The notes beneath the pieces were generated by a model. That model did no database searches. It was not told the DNA's origin and saw only the letters and a list, made by a program, of their open reading frames with translations. The translations under genes were made by a program, and so were the position numbers. From the NCBI GenBank assembly GCA_015657535.1, contig JADHZB010001660.1:3769-16874 (forward strand): DNA of 13,106 bases, given 5' to 3'. The first letter of the stretch is position 1. Every line of letters begins with the position of its first letter. Below are positions 1 through 8,449 of the stretch, piece after piece. This DNA is from Nephromyces sp. MM_2019. Its lineage: Eukaryota; Apicomplexa; Aconoidasida; Nephromycida.

Positions 1-13
1 ACACACACCCACA

Positions 14-53
<40 letters not shown>
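1..53. repeat. (AC)n microsatellite
   Basis: This is a nearly pure AC dinucleotide run at the left edge of the window. Read on the minus strand, the direction of all supported genes, it is (GT)n and could belong to the next intron of gene B. Confidence 0.9.
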
Positions 54-54
<1 letters not shown>

Positions 55-126
55 TCTAAAAAAGATCCCCTTCAAGCTCGAATCTTCTACTGTGTGGAAT
101 ATCAAATTATCAAATCATCACGTCGA

Positions 127-138
127 GTGTAGTTACAC
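127..138. repeat. Palindrome GTGTAGTTACAC
   Basis: This is a perfect copy of the dispersed GTGTANNTACAC palindrome. On the minus strand it lies 35 bases inside the intron that starts at the gene B donor at 173. Confidence 0.7.
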
Positions 139-173
139 TCACTTCATCTAAAAAACTCTTCATGAAAGCTTAC

Positions 174-1807
174 CGGAACAAATTCAATTTTCTGAGAAAA
201 TCTTGAGCTTTTTGCAGCCAATGAAGAAGAAGGAAGCACACACTTTTCAGGGCAAACTGCAGGAGTATGAGGGATTTGTTTAGATGAAGGAAGAGATTCA
301 AAGGCAGCAAGCTCTGATTTTGGGGAAATCTGAAGAAGATGAAGAGGGAGAAATCTGAGGAAGAAGAGGAAGCAGCAGACGATGACGATAGCTAGAAGGT
401 GATGAATTGGCTGTAGACAAAGACATGAAGTAAAGACGAAGCAGAAACTGTGAGAATAGTAAGCATCGCAGCCTATTGAGTAGCATAATGACGAGGAAGA
501 AACACTCACACACATACACCCAGACACACTCACACAGGCATAAACAAGGACCCACGACCACACACAGCAACGCGTGCTGACACTGATAAGCATGAGCACC
601 TACTCATGCTACAACAGTCGTTAACCAAGAGCCTCAGAGCAACGTGAACACACATTAACCTTTGGTAAGACATCAGAAGAAGGCAGGGAAACACACCGTT
701 GCGCATACACACATATATATACACACGCCTTTATCCACAAGTTCTCACATACACTGAACATCGCAAAAATCCTGCAATAATGCATTCTAAAGCTCTGTGA
801 AACTCACTGGCAGTGTAAATACACTCGCCGCCTATCATATTCAATGTAAAACACCCCATAAGGCTAGAAGCATCTTAGAAAACTGGCAGTGTAAATACAC
901 TCGCCGCCTATCATATTCAATGTAAAACACCCCATAAGGCTAGAAGCATCTTAGAAAAATGGCAGTGTAAATACACTCGCCGCCTATCATATTCAATGTA
1001 AAACACCCCATAAGGCTAGAAGCATCTTAGAAAACTGGCAGTGTAAATACACTCGCCGCCTATCATATTCAATGTAAAACACCCCATAAGGCTAGAAGCA
1101 TCTTAGAAAACTGGCAGTGTAAATACACTCGCCGCCTATCATATTCAATGTAAAACACCCCATAAGGCTAGAAGCATCCTAGAAAATATGAGAATATAGA
1201 CATGTGCGTGTGTGTGTATGTGCTTGCGCATACGCGTGTGTGTACGTGTGTGCACGTGCGTGTGCGAATGTATGCGTCCGCATGCGTGTGTGCGTGAGGT
1301 CGTGTCTGCGTAAGTGTGTAGACTTCTCTTAGTGAATTTCAATACTCAGACCTACAAATTTCATGTGTGCGTGTAGATTAAGCAAACCTACTATATTCAA
1401 AGCTCCTGGATCGTTCTCATTATCATAAAGCTTATCTTTCTTCATTATTGGTGGTTGAGAGCCATCCTGTGTGCTAGAAGACGGGCTGCATAGCAATGAA
1501 GTGTGTGTGTGCAAAGCCTGTATGAGTAGAGTGCGTGCGTGTTTAGAGCGTGTGTTTTAAGCACGTGTAAAGCGCGTGTGTAGAGTGTGTGTAGATTAGA
1601 GCAGTATACATATCCATTGGTACACGCATGTGATTGCGTGCAATTTCAATGTAAACTGCTAGTTCTGTCAAGACAAAGCCTACGCACACACACACACACA
1701 CAAACACTGCAAAGCGTACAGCACCCACAACAATCTCTCTATCAGATATTCCTCAAATGCTATAGCGCAATGGAAGGAATGGACAGAAATAACATACATA
1801 CACACAT
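174..1807 (-). CDS. Gene B: multi-exon protein of unknown function (3' end not seen)
   Basis: I do not recognise this protein. Exons in transcription order are: 1807-1804 (ATG T, then donor gtgtat; tentative), 1759-1706, 1679-1610, 1485-1392 and 329-174. Intron phases agree at each junction (1, 1, 2, 0). The N-terminal part contains FEEYLIERLLWVLYALQ followed by FVLTELAVYIEIARNHM, a hydrophobic, probably helical stretch that could be a membrane segment. Later exons are polar and Ser/Pro-rich: PSSSTQDGSQPPIMKKDK, then ISPKSELAAFESLPSSKQ. Acceptors include a pyrimidine-rich one before 1759 (cttccattgcgctatag) and cttcttcag before 329. The last visible donor is gtaagc at 173, so the gene should continue to the left. 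The intron 1705-1680 is only 26 bases and almost all TG, which is unusual. The intron 1391-330 is over 1 kb and holds the 76-bp tandem array. The start codon is inferred. Confidence 0.6.
807..1186. repeat. Tandem array, 5 units of 76 bp
   Basis: Five head-to-tail copies start at 807, 883, 959, 1035 and 1111. They are nearly identical: the third copy begins atgg instead of ctgg, and the last has catcctag instead of catcttag. Each unit holds the palindrome GTGTAAATACAC (813-824 in the first unit) and a looser cousin of it further on (gggtgttttacat on the minus strand). Because 76 is not a multiple of three, a continuous coding repeat is unlikely. The array lies inside the proposed intron 1391-330 of gene B. 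The low divergence implies recent expansion or homogenisation. Confidence 0.95.
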
Positions 1808-1837
1808 GAACTCACATTTAACACACACCCATATACT

Positions 1838-1862
1838 AACACACACACACACACACACACAA
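1838..1862. repeat. (AC)n microsatellite between genes A and B
   Basis: This pure dinucleotide run begins directly after the stop codon of gene A (1869-1867) and ends about 30 bases before the proposed start codon of gene B. It lies in the A 3' UTR or the short intergenic spacer. Confidence 0.85.
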
Positions 1863-1866
1863 AATC

Positions 1867-3306
1867 TCACTTTTCCTTGTCTTCCTCTTGCGTACCACCA
1901 GACATTTTGAAACGTCTCAAAGTATTCATAGCGTCCTCCTCAACTGCCATGCCCTTAAAGCTATCAGGCAGAGACTTTCCATGCTTCTTCTGAAGATAGA
2001 AAACCGCACACACACACAACCCTGAGTAGCATTCAAGGGTGTATATACAGCCATCCAAATGATATAGCATAACAAAAGCATGTACCATCTGCTGCAATGC
2101 ATAAAATCAGATATATCAGGGCAAAGAATACAAGCTCTTGAACTCAAGCGTTCAGTAGCACACACATTCACACACATAGGAACTAAACACACACAAAAAC
2201 GACGCTAATATGCACACGCATCCACGCCAATACACACACACATACACACCACAATACTCAGCTCAAACACATTTAAGCAAACTTCAGCAGTAAATGCAAC
2301 TAATCAGAAGGAAGCAACAGAGACTAAACCTCTTTGTGTGGATAAAGTCACCAGCTTGTGTGTATGTGTGTTAGCTCAATAACGCTTACCCTTTCTTAAA
2401 CTTTCACACACACACAGCAGCTCTTTCTTGCTTTAACACACAGCCAAGCAGCAAGTGCTCACCAGTAGCGCATCGAGGAATACACTATCCTTCAGCTGCT
2501 GCTCCAGTGCTATTGCCAGTGACTGCTTCATCAATTGAAGACTCTGCAAACAAAGGCAAATTACGTCAAGTATCAACACACACACATCAGCATATTTTAG
2601 CTCACACAGCAATACACACCGCAAGAGACACCAACACATACAGACCCACATACAGATGCACACATCAATACTCACACCAACATACACTAACACACACCAA
2701 CATAAACACTAACATAAATACCAGACACACACACACCAGCACACACAGCAAGAGACACCAACACACACCAACTTACACTCACAGCCTCCTGCATCTCCTG
2801 CAGCTCAGCACGAAGCAGGTTGAGGTTATACACTGAAGAATGAAGATTTGGGCCTTTCTCTCCTAACAGTGACTTGAACTCATTCTTTAGTTTATCTTCA
2901 ACAACTTCAAGATCTTCACTAGCCTCATGAAACTGAAGAATGAAGAGCAGTTTATCGAGGAATTTGTGTGTGTTGGCGTGTGTATGTTGTGTGTGTTTTG
3001 GTCGGTCGTGAGTTGTGTTGTGTGTTTGTGTGTGCCAGTTTGGTGCCTGCGTTGGCCTGTTGTGTTGTGTGTGTGTCCGCTATATGCTATGCGTGTGTAG
3101 TGTACATGCACCGCCACATGAGCTAGGAAACATACCCACACAATCAAGAGATAACTCAAAGAGGCTGTCAGTATATACAGTAGAGACAGCTACTGTTACA
3201 CAGTTGGAAGACATCATCCCAAGCTTTTGCATCAACACACCACACGCCACAGAAGATCCCTTCATCGCACACACGCACGCATACCGATCAACAGACATAG
3301 GAATGC
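1867..3306 (-). CDS. Gene A: four-exon protein with predicted helical region, unknown function
   Basis: I do not recognise this protein. Exons are 3306-3140, 2932-2783, 2543-2463 and 2091-1867 (stop TGA). Every junction can be joined in phase 0, with donors gtgggt, gtgagt and gtgagc and acceptors cttcag, tttgcag and ttgcag. Protein landmarks in order: MSVDRYACVCAMKG, the hydrophobic SSNCVTVAVSTVYTDSLF, the charged FHEASEDLEVVEDKLKNEF, NLNLLRAELQEMQEA, SLQLMKQSLAIALEQQLKD, then KKHGKSLPDSFKGMA, and a charged tail TQEEDKEK. The middle looks helical, possibly coiled coil. The start is uncertain: ATG at 3299-3297 is the first in the exon. A small upstream exon at 3392-3351 (ATG, 14 codons, strong donor gtaagt) does not join in frame to 3306. 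The last exon contains two in-frame stretches (2048-2022, and the TG run near 2013) that could be very short introns. Confidence 0.6.
2039..2050. repeat. Near-palindrome GTGTATATACAG
   Basis: This imperfect member of the GTGTANNTACAC family lies inside the last exon of gene A. On the minus strand the second arm gives a gtatat donor at 2048. A lariat acceptor (ctactcag) lies 27 bases on, so an optional in-frame 27-base intron is possible. Confidence 0.5.
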
Positions 3307-3677
3307 CTATGGAAACACACACATAAAGTTAAACATGCAAGTCTACTTACCAATACACACAGATAAACACAACGCAACTTGCCATTAAGCATACCAACAT
3401 AAACACACAGATACTAACACGCACTGAGACTCACACAAACATATACACTCATCTACACGCATATAAGCACTCATCTTCGTATACACGCACTCGTCTGCAC
3501 ACACACTCATCTATACACACATACGCGCTCATTTACACACATGCACTCAATGACGCACACACAACCCCTCATCAACACACACATAAGCACTCATCTATAC
3601 ACACCCGCACTCATCAACACACACATACGCAAGCATACGCCTTTTTGAATCAACCCAACTAACTCGCTTCTTCACTT
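3307..3677. other. CA-rich spacer between genes C and A
   Basis: Most of this stretch is imperfect CACACA with interspersed ATCTACAC/CTCATC words (about 3420-3640), which makes a loose repeat. The only gene-like feature is a possible first exon of gene A on the minus strand at 3392-3351 (MLNGKLRCVYLCVL, donor gtaagt). I see no promoter motif I would defend. Confidence 0.5.
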
Positions 3678-4301
3678 CTAAAATAGAACCCTCCATTCCT
3701 TCCAAAAGATAAATAACCCCGAAAGCAGTTGAAAAGGCGTATCCAGCAGCTCAGCAGTTTGCCCGCCTTTAAGAGAATCTTGTGCTGAGAAAACTATCGA
3801 TGGTAGAAACTCTGAGAAACCCGAGTGTTCGTGTGTGTGTGGATGTTTCAAGAAATTCAACTGTGCGTAGATGGTTCGAGGAATGGAGTGTGTACGTGTG
3901 AATGTTATGAGGAACCTAAGTATGTGTGTGTGCGGGGATGTTTTGAGCAACACTATGCGTATGTGTGGATATTTCGAGCACCCCAATTCTTTTCGTGCAT
4001 GTGTGTGAACGTTTTCCTCTTCCACCTATATACGAATGCTTGCCACGTCAGCCTGTGTGCGAATGCTTTTATCCAAAATTACTTCTGTATAAGTACGAGA
4101 GCGTATTCATATCTTCTAAGATGCATGAAGAACCTACACAGAGAAAGACCCTAGAAGAGGTTGGAGTTTGCTCTTTCGCACACACAACTACATCTACTAC
4201 AAATTTAAGGTTGTTGGATGTTAGCTATGGAAAATTACAGGGTGATATTTTTGTTGATGCAACGCACACACACATACTAATCTTCCAAATCCGTGAAGCA
4301 T
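3678..4301 (-). CDS. Gene C: short multi-exon protein, unknown function
   Basis: I do not recognise this protein. Two exons are well supported: 4084-4034 (VILDKSIRTQADVASI; acceptor acttatacag, donor gtatat) and 3811-3678 (FLPSIVFSAQDSLKGGQ, then TAELLDTPFQLLSGLFIFW, stop TAG). Both junction sides are phase 1 and join to a Gln codon. The C terminus ends in a hydrophobic run FQLLSGLFIFW followed by KEWRVLF, which could be a tail anchor; that is inference. A possible first exon is 4301-4278 (MLHGFGRL, donor gtatgt). The exons between 4278 and 4084 are unresolved because candidate acceptors at about 4212 and 4163 do not give a consistent phase. A plus-strand reading of 3965-4318 is also open, but it crosses the minus-strand exon. 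Confidence 0.5.
3820..4030. repeat. Degenerate tandem repeat of roughly 33-36 bp
   Basis: About six diverged copies of a unit resembling gtgtgtggatgtttcgag follow one another on the plus strand. They fill nearly all of the proposed gene C intron 4033-3812. Read in the sense direction the intron is AC-rich. Confidence 0.55.
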
Positions 4302-4345
4302 GGGAGAAAAAAAAGTGAAATCATTCAAATATTGAATCTTCTTCG

Positions 4346-4357
4346 CTGTACATACAC
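4346..4357. repeat. Near-palindrome CTGTACATACAC
   Basis: This one-mismatch member of the GTGTANNTACAC family lies in AT-rich sequence just upstream of gene C, with no confident exon adjacent. Confidence 0.45.
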
Positions 4358-4479
4358 TTCACACTGAAATCACTGCAAATTTGCGATTCATATCTACTTT
4401 ATGTGAAGCTTCTAACAAGGTGATTCATATTGAAGAAAATAACATGAAAAGATAATAAAAAATAGAACACGCATGATAG

Positions 4480-4745
4480 GGCTTCATTTGGTATTCACAC
4501 ACAGCGTGCACCCATTTTGCGTATTAGACAGGGGGTGCTTCAATCGTTTCTTATACACGAAGAGAATTCATTATGTGTTAGATACGGTGTGCTTCAATCG
4601 CTACTCTGAGGGAGCCGCAATTGCATCTCACACACACAACGACTTAGCCTCGATTCTCATATAAAAACCTAGCATCGCTTCTCACACACAACGAAGTTCA
4701 CTCGCAACTCGCGCAAAGCGACCTAGCATCGCTTCGCATACGCTA
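4480..4745. repeat. Diverged repeats with CTAGCATCGCTTC core
   Basis: The words tagcctcgattctca, ctagcatcgcttctcaca and ctagcatcgcttcgcata follow one another on the plus strand. Two related copies with gtgcttcaatcg precede them. I find no convincing exon between 4302 and 4722 apart from these repeats. Confidence 0.5.
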
Positions 4746-5409
4746 TAGCTAGCTGTTGGGTGCACGTTACATACACGCCATCTTCCTACAAAAAGTACGA
4801 TATAATGTGTGTGTTATTTGCTGTGGATACTCTAGTGATGAGATTATAACTTCTTCCCTGTTCACGTGTTTAAGCTTTAGCACCTGTTTCAGTAAGGGGA
4901 AGCCCTATCAGAAAAGATAGGTCAGGTTGAGTAATGATAGACACATACACACAGGTACACATATGCACACAAATACACGCACACACAAGCACACACATAC
5001 ACGCGCAAGCACGCACACACGAGCACGCACGAACACACACGCAACTACAAGGCATTGAGGGTTAAAGCTAGTTGAACAAGACACACTAAAGATTGGCTAA
5101 GCAAAAGGCAAACCTATCATCATGAGAACTGCTTTAGAAACACACTCTTGTGTGTTTGATGATACCTTTTTATCAATAAAGTTATCGTGGCAAAACAGTC
5201 TCACCTAGGCTTTGATATGCATCACGCACTCACAACTACTCTCGACTGAAATGCTTAAGATATGCTAGGCTAAGCATTAGCAACTCTAAAAATAGATGAA
5301 GAGGTGAGTGTACGTACACCTACAAATTATCGAAAAGCAGATGCATCTAGATGCTGTTACTAGAAACGTTTTATCAAGAAGCATCCCAATCCTTGGAAAT
5401 ACCCACCAG
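4723..5409 (-). CDS. Weak exon chain, unknown protein (tentative)
   Basis: Several minus-strand segments have good splice borders but no settled overall model. Segments 5096-5049, 4904-4884 and 4785-4723 join throughout in phase 0 (PIFSVSCSTSFNPQCL, GFPLLKQ, EDGVYVTCTQQLAIAYAKRC, stop TAG). The acceptors are gcttag, tctgatag and ctttttgtag, and the donors are gtagtt and gtgcta. The first segment is also open in another phase (QSLVCLVQLALTLNA). Upstream, 5409-5324 (WWVFPRIGMLLDKTFL and onward, donor gtaggt) can join in phase 1 to 5245-5205, which then ends at a TAG. These may be two genes, or some segments may be chance. The 5324 donor is followed at once by a perfect GTGTACGTACAC palindrome. 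Confidence 0.33.
4939..5043. repeat. CA-rich microsatellite
   Basis: This stretch of imperfect ACAC with occasional G reads as GT-rich on the minus strand. It would form most of the tentative intron 5048-4905. Confidence 0.7.
5308..5319. repeat. Palindrome GTGTACGTACAC
   Basis: This is a perfect, fully self-complementary copy. On the minus strand it begins 3 bases after the GT of the candidate donor at 5323-5322. On the plus strand it also overlaps a gtgagt donor-like word. Confidence 0.75.
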
Positions 5410-5500
5410 CTATACTTTAAAACGTAACAAACACGCTCCACGCAAACACACATACATACTAGTGTAGGTACTATGCCTAGCCGGAGGTTTTAAGTCCCAC

Positions 5501-5542
5501 AGTGTCTACCATTATCTCTAAATTACCTAGTGTCTACCATTA
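5501..5542. repeat. Short direct repeat agtgtctaccatta
   Basis: The 14-base word agtgtctaccatta occurs at 5501-5514 and again at 5529-5542, a period of 28. The surrounding 5410-5731 contains no exon I would defend. Confidence 0.6.
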
Positions 5543-5731
5543 CTGCTGTGTGTTAGAGAGTCCAAAGCTACTGACTTGCTGTGTGTGTTCGCTCCTAGAT
5601 CAAGCGGGATCTGACTAGCGGCTGATGTGCGTGTGCACAAGTTCTGCCTTCAGAGTAGCTGTGTGCGTGTGTGCGTAGCATTGTAATGGTGCGTTAGTGG
5701 GGAATGAGGAGCTCTTGTACATTAGAATCAC

Positions 5732-5947
5732 TCAGCACTCTTCCCTTGTGTACTGTGTGTGCAGCATCTTAACAGCACACACACATTGAAGGCCTTTTTT
5801 TTCTAGCGATTTGGGCACACACATAATATTAAGGATTCTGACAAGAGAGGCGTAAGTAATGGGTCCTAGCGTAGCTTAAAGGAGCTAGCAACACACATGA
5901 CCGCCAGCAGCTACACACATACCCATGCTTTTCGCTGGAAACGCAGT
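5732..5947 (-). CDS. Gene H: C-terminal exon(s) of unknown protein
   Basis: I do not recognise this protein. The stronger exon is 5837-5732, with a pyrimidine-rich acceptor cctctcttgtcag. It reads ILNIMCVPKSLEKKGLQ, then CVCAVKMLHTQYTREEC, and stops at TGA. It starts in phase 2. A small exon at 5947-5923 (acceptor ggcttctttag, donor gtatgt) ends in phase 2 if it is read as CVSSEKHG, so the two can be joined. The CVCA residues are encoded by a short GT run, as in the last exon of gene A; it may be an unrecognised tiny intron. The opposite strand of 5804-5863 also looks like an exon with gtaagt and polypyrimidine-ctag borders, so strand assignment rests partly on the neighbouring genes. Confidence 0.35.
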
Positions 5948-6013
5948 CTAAAGAAGCCAAGGGTGGCCTCTTCAAGTTTAAGTTATAGTATCTTCAATGA
6001 GATGAGTTCAACA

Positions 6014-6345
6014 GAGGGGATCTTAATCAACACACACACTTGCTAGAGGGGGATCTCAGTGAATGCTTAAAACGAGGGGTCTCAGTCAACACATACACTT
6101 GCTAGTGGGGGGGCTCATTCAACACACACATTTCCTAGAGGGGATCTGAATCCACACGCACACAGCAAGGAGCCAAATCAATCATCATCACACACACTTG
6201 CTAGAGGAGGATCTCAACCAACCCAGATACTTGCTAGATGGATCAGGGGGGATCACAATCAATACACACACACATGTTAGAGGGGGATCTCAATCAATAC
6301 ACATTTTTGCTAGGGAGGATCCCAATGAACGCACACACACTCAAC
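6014..6345. repeat. Degenerate minisatellite, about ten copies of ~33 bp
   Basis: The consensus is close to gaggggatctcaatcaac followed by acacacacttgctag. Copies vary in length and sequence, and one carries an insertion. The array lies in the 500 bases between the stop of gene D (6448) and the first exon seen for gene H. Nothing else gene-like is visible between 5948 and 6447. Confidence 0.8.
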
Positions 6346-6447
6346 AAAAAGGCAATTCAATGATCAACCCACCCACACACTTAATAAAACACACTTGCGT
6401 TGAGTAGAAGTTAACATTACTCCCACTATTCTTCATGAGATAAGATT

Positions 6448-7539
6448 CTACCAGACGTACACCATTGGCAGTGTGTACATGTATGCGAATGTATTACAAG
6501 GGGGAATGAAGATTCGCCTGCCATCTGCTAATTGATAATCTTCATTCTTTTTCCTCATCTCTGCATCATCTCTTTTTTTGCAGGAAACTGCCATTATAGC
6601 TGCCTTTCTGAGGCTCTTTATAAGTGCGTGTGTATGTGCGTTGTTGTGGGCGTGAGTTTATTGATATGTGCGTTATTGTGCGTGCTTTTGTGTTTGTTGG
6701 TGTGTGTGCGTGTTCGCTCATGTTGATTTGTGCGTTGGTGTGTGTTGGTATGTGTTTGGTGTGTTGGCATATACGTGTGCCTGTGGGTTCATGTTGATGT
6801 GTGTGTGTGCGCGTGGGTGGGTGTTCGTTGATTTGTGCGCACTGTGCGGTGTGTGTGTGTGCGTTGGTGTGTGCGTGTGTGTGTGTGCGTTGGTGTGTGC
6901 GTGTGTGTGTGTGCGAATGTTATTCTTGTATACATTCTATGTTTATGCTTTCTCTGTGACTAAATAATGCGATGAGCTTTCCATTCTCCCTAAGATAAAG
7001 CTTCTCAATGTGACTCATCGATAGATCTTCACTCATCATCCCCTTAGCTAACACGCAATATAAAGCACATACCTAAACACGCAGGCACACGGCCACTAAT
7101 GCAAACATCAGCACTCATACACACAAGCGTGCTCACTCGCCTGCACGCACGCATTCGCACACACTCACAGGCACACATACACTCATAAAAACTCACACAC
7201 ACACAAACACACTCACTGATATTCTCCCACAGATTCGCACACATGCTCGTGCACAGTCATATCGACGCTCGCACACACACACACACACACAAATGCTTGC
7301 ACATATACGGGCGCACTCCCACAGGTAAACAAGACAACACAAACTCAAATACAAGCACACCAAAACACACACCCCAACGCACACACACACTTATTTCCTC
7401 TCAGATTTTTCACCATTTTGGTGAGGTTTTCTAACTCCTGCCCATACTGCCGAAATAGACTTTCCGATTTGCATATATAGAGGCTGAACGTAGCCTCTAA
7501 TACCGCAGAACAAGCGAGCTCAGTATGGCAGCTCTGCAT
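6448..7539 (-). CDS. Gene D: two-exon basic protein, unknown function
   Basis: I do not recognise this protein. Exon 1 is 7539-7391, starting at ATG and reading MQSCHTELACSAVLEATFSL, then YICKSESLFRQYGQELENL and TKMVKNLRGN, up to an AA|gtgtgt donor (phase 2). The last exon is 6607-6448 with acceptor gagcctcag. It begins in phase 2 and reads KAAIMAVSCKKRDDAEMRKK, then NEDYQLADGRRIFIPPC, NTFAYMYTLPMVYVW, stop TAG. Joining gives a Lys codon at the junction and about 102 residues. Exon 1 looks helical, and the C-terminal part is charged and then hydrophobic. The 783-base intron is GT-rich in its 5' half and AC-rich in its 3' half. ATG 7539 was chosen because it is in frame and gene E ends only about 140 bases upstream. 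An acceptor gcatgcag just after it would equally allow 7533 to be an internal exon border. Confidence 0.6.
6620..6925. repeat. GT-rich block (AC-rich 3' arm of the gene D intron)
   Basis: About 300 bases of imperfect (GT)n on the plus strand are AC-rich in the sense direction of gene D. They end just before its last exon and are complementary in composition to 7070-7390. Confidence 0.8.
7070..7390. repeat. CA-rich block (GT-rich 5' arm of the gene D intron)
   Basis: About 320 bases of imperfect (CA)n on the plus strand follow directly after the gene D donor in the sense direction. They can pair with the block at 6620-6925. Confidence 0.8.
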
Positions 7540-7680
7540 GCAAAATCAGTGTATGCGTGTGTGTTGTATTGTGTTTGCTGTGGTGTGCTTGTAGCGAGGC
7601 AGAAGTAGTTTGTGTATGATCTAGCTCCCGTGTGCGTGTGTGTTTGTGCTTGATATGCTCGAAGATAGCGAGGCTATCTG

Positions 7681-7802
7681 CTACCATAAACTCGCCATGT
7701 CGAAGCTTTCATCATCGGATTGATCGTATTCAGGAGAATATGCAGCTTCATCAACTTCAAGCTCTCCAACAACTTCCAAAGAGCCCTCTTCATCAGAGTT
7801 TT
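7681..7802 (-). CDS. Gene E: terminal exon with acidic C terminus
   Basis: I do not recognise this protein. After an acceptor cttctactacag the frame runs NSDEEGSLEVVGELEVDE, AAYSPEYDQSDDESFDMASL, W, then TAG. It begins in phase 1. The exon is strongly acidic (about 15 Asp/Glu in 39 residues), as in many disordered C-terminal tails. The sense-strand sequence before it, to about 7946, is AC-rich and intron-like. Upstream exons could not be linked. A donor-like AAAAAG|gtaaat sits at 7947, and a protein-like segment near 8060-8110 reads ADMYAALGYATMEYQR, but neither gives a consistent phase. Confidence 0.5.
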
Positions 7803-8157
7803 CTGTAGTAGAAGAATGTGTCGTCGTGTGTGTGTGTGGGTGTGTGGTGTCTGCTCTAGGTGTGTGTATCTATGTCTTGGTAGGCGCGTGTGTGTTGGAA
7901 TGGGTTTGTGTGCTGATATGTGTTGGTGTGCGCACGTATGATTTACCTTTTTAGCACATATGCGTATCGATGTGCATGTTGATGCGTGTGTGCCAGTGTA
8001 TGCTAGAAGGTCGGTGTGCTCGTGTGTGTATTGATGTGTGTGTGTGTGTGTGTGTGCGTTGATATTCCATTGTTGCGTAGCCTAACGCTGCGTACATATC
8101 GGCATTACTATAGTTTAGGTGCCGTTCTACTTTGTGCGTGTGTGTATGAAACTAACT
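7803..8157. other. GT-rich stretch, probable intron(s)
   Basis: The plus strand is dominated by GTGTG, including a pure (GT) run at about 8034-8057. A single short minus-strand segment looks coding (8060-8110), but no donor follows it. I could not build a gene here. Confidence 0.4.
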
Positions 8158-8233
8158 TCATGCTGAGCTTGATAAATCCTCAAACACCAAACTTCTATCT
8201 AGTAACTCTTTGCTCATTGAGTCTCTAGTTTTT
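8158..8233 (-). CDS. Possible terminal exon, unknown protein
   Basis: After an acceptor attctaaattgtag the minus strand reads TRDSMSKELLDRSLVFEDL, then SSSA and TGA, starting in phase 2. The composition is protein-like and polar. A donor gtgttt at 8187 would also allow an internal exon 8233-8188. It may be the end of a small gene, or an upstream exon of gene E. No linked exon was found. Confidence 0.33.
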
Positions 8234-8242
8234 CTACAATTT

Positions 8243-8449
8243 AGAATACACACACACAAACAGGTGCAGTAACCTACACACCAACCCATCAACAGACTCA
8301 GAGCAACCTACACACACAAACACACAAACAGGTGCAGCAACCTGCACACACATGCAAGCAGGCGCAGCAGAATCCAAAAACGAGTATTAATTACCCTTAA
8401 TAAATACTAATCACACACATGCACATGCACACAAACCCACCCCCTGCTT
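8243..8449. repeat. CA-rich spacer with two copies of caggtgcag
   Basis: The phrase cacaaacaggtgcag followed by (t/c)aacct(a/g)cacac occurs at about 8254-8282 and again at about 8323-8350. Each copy holds a small inverted repeat (caggt/acct(g)). The spacer follows the stop of gene F; no exon is seen. Confidence 0.5.

Noticed and set aside
144..599. Minus-strand single open frame of 151 codons
   Set aside because: Only the 329-174 part looks coding and is bounded by splice signals. The rest is GT-repeat read as Cys/Val and pyrimidine tract.
3965..4318. Plus-strand open frame of 117 codons with a plausible composition
   Set aside because: It overlaps the minus-strand exon 4084-4034, which joins in phase to a strong terminal exon, and it runs through degenerate GT repeats. 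A plus-strand gene is not excluded.
5804..5863. Plus-strand exon with polypyrimidine-ctag acceptor and gtaagt donor (RFGHTHNIKDSDKRG)
   Set aside because: Good signals, but there is no second plus-strand exon to join it to. The minus strand offers a longer frame ending in a stop. I hold this rejection loosely.
6583..6619. Plus-strand exon with a very good polypyrimidine-gcag acceptor and gtgcgt donor
   Set aside because: The pyrimidine tract is the complement of Lys/Arg/Asp/Glu codons in the last exon of gene D, which has a longer frame, a phase-matched partner and a stop.
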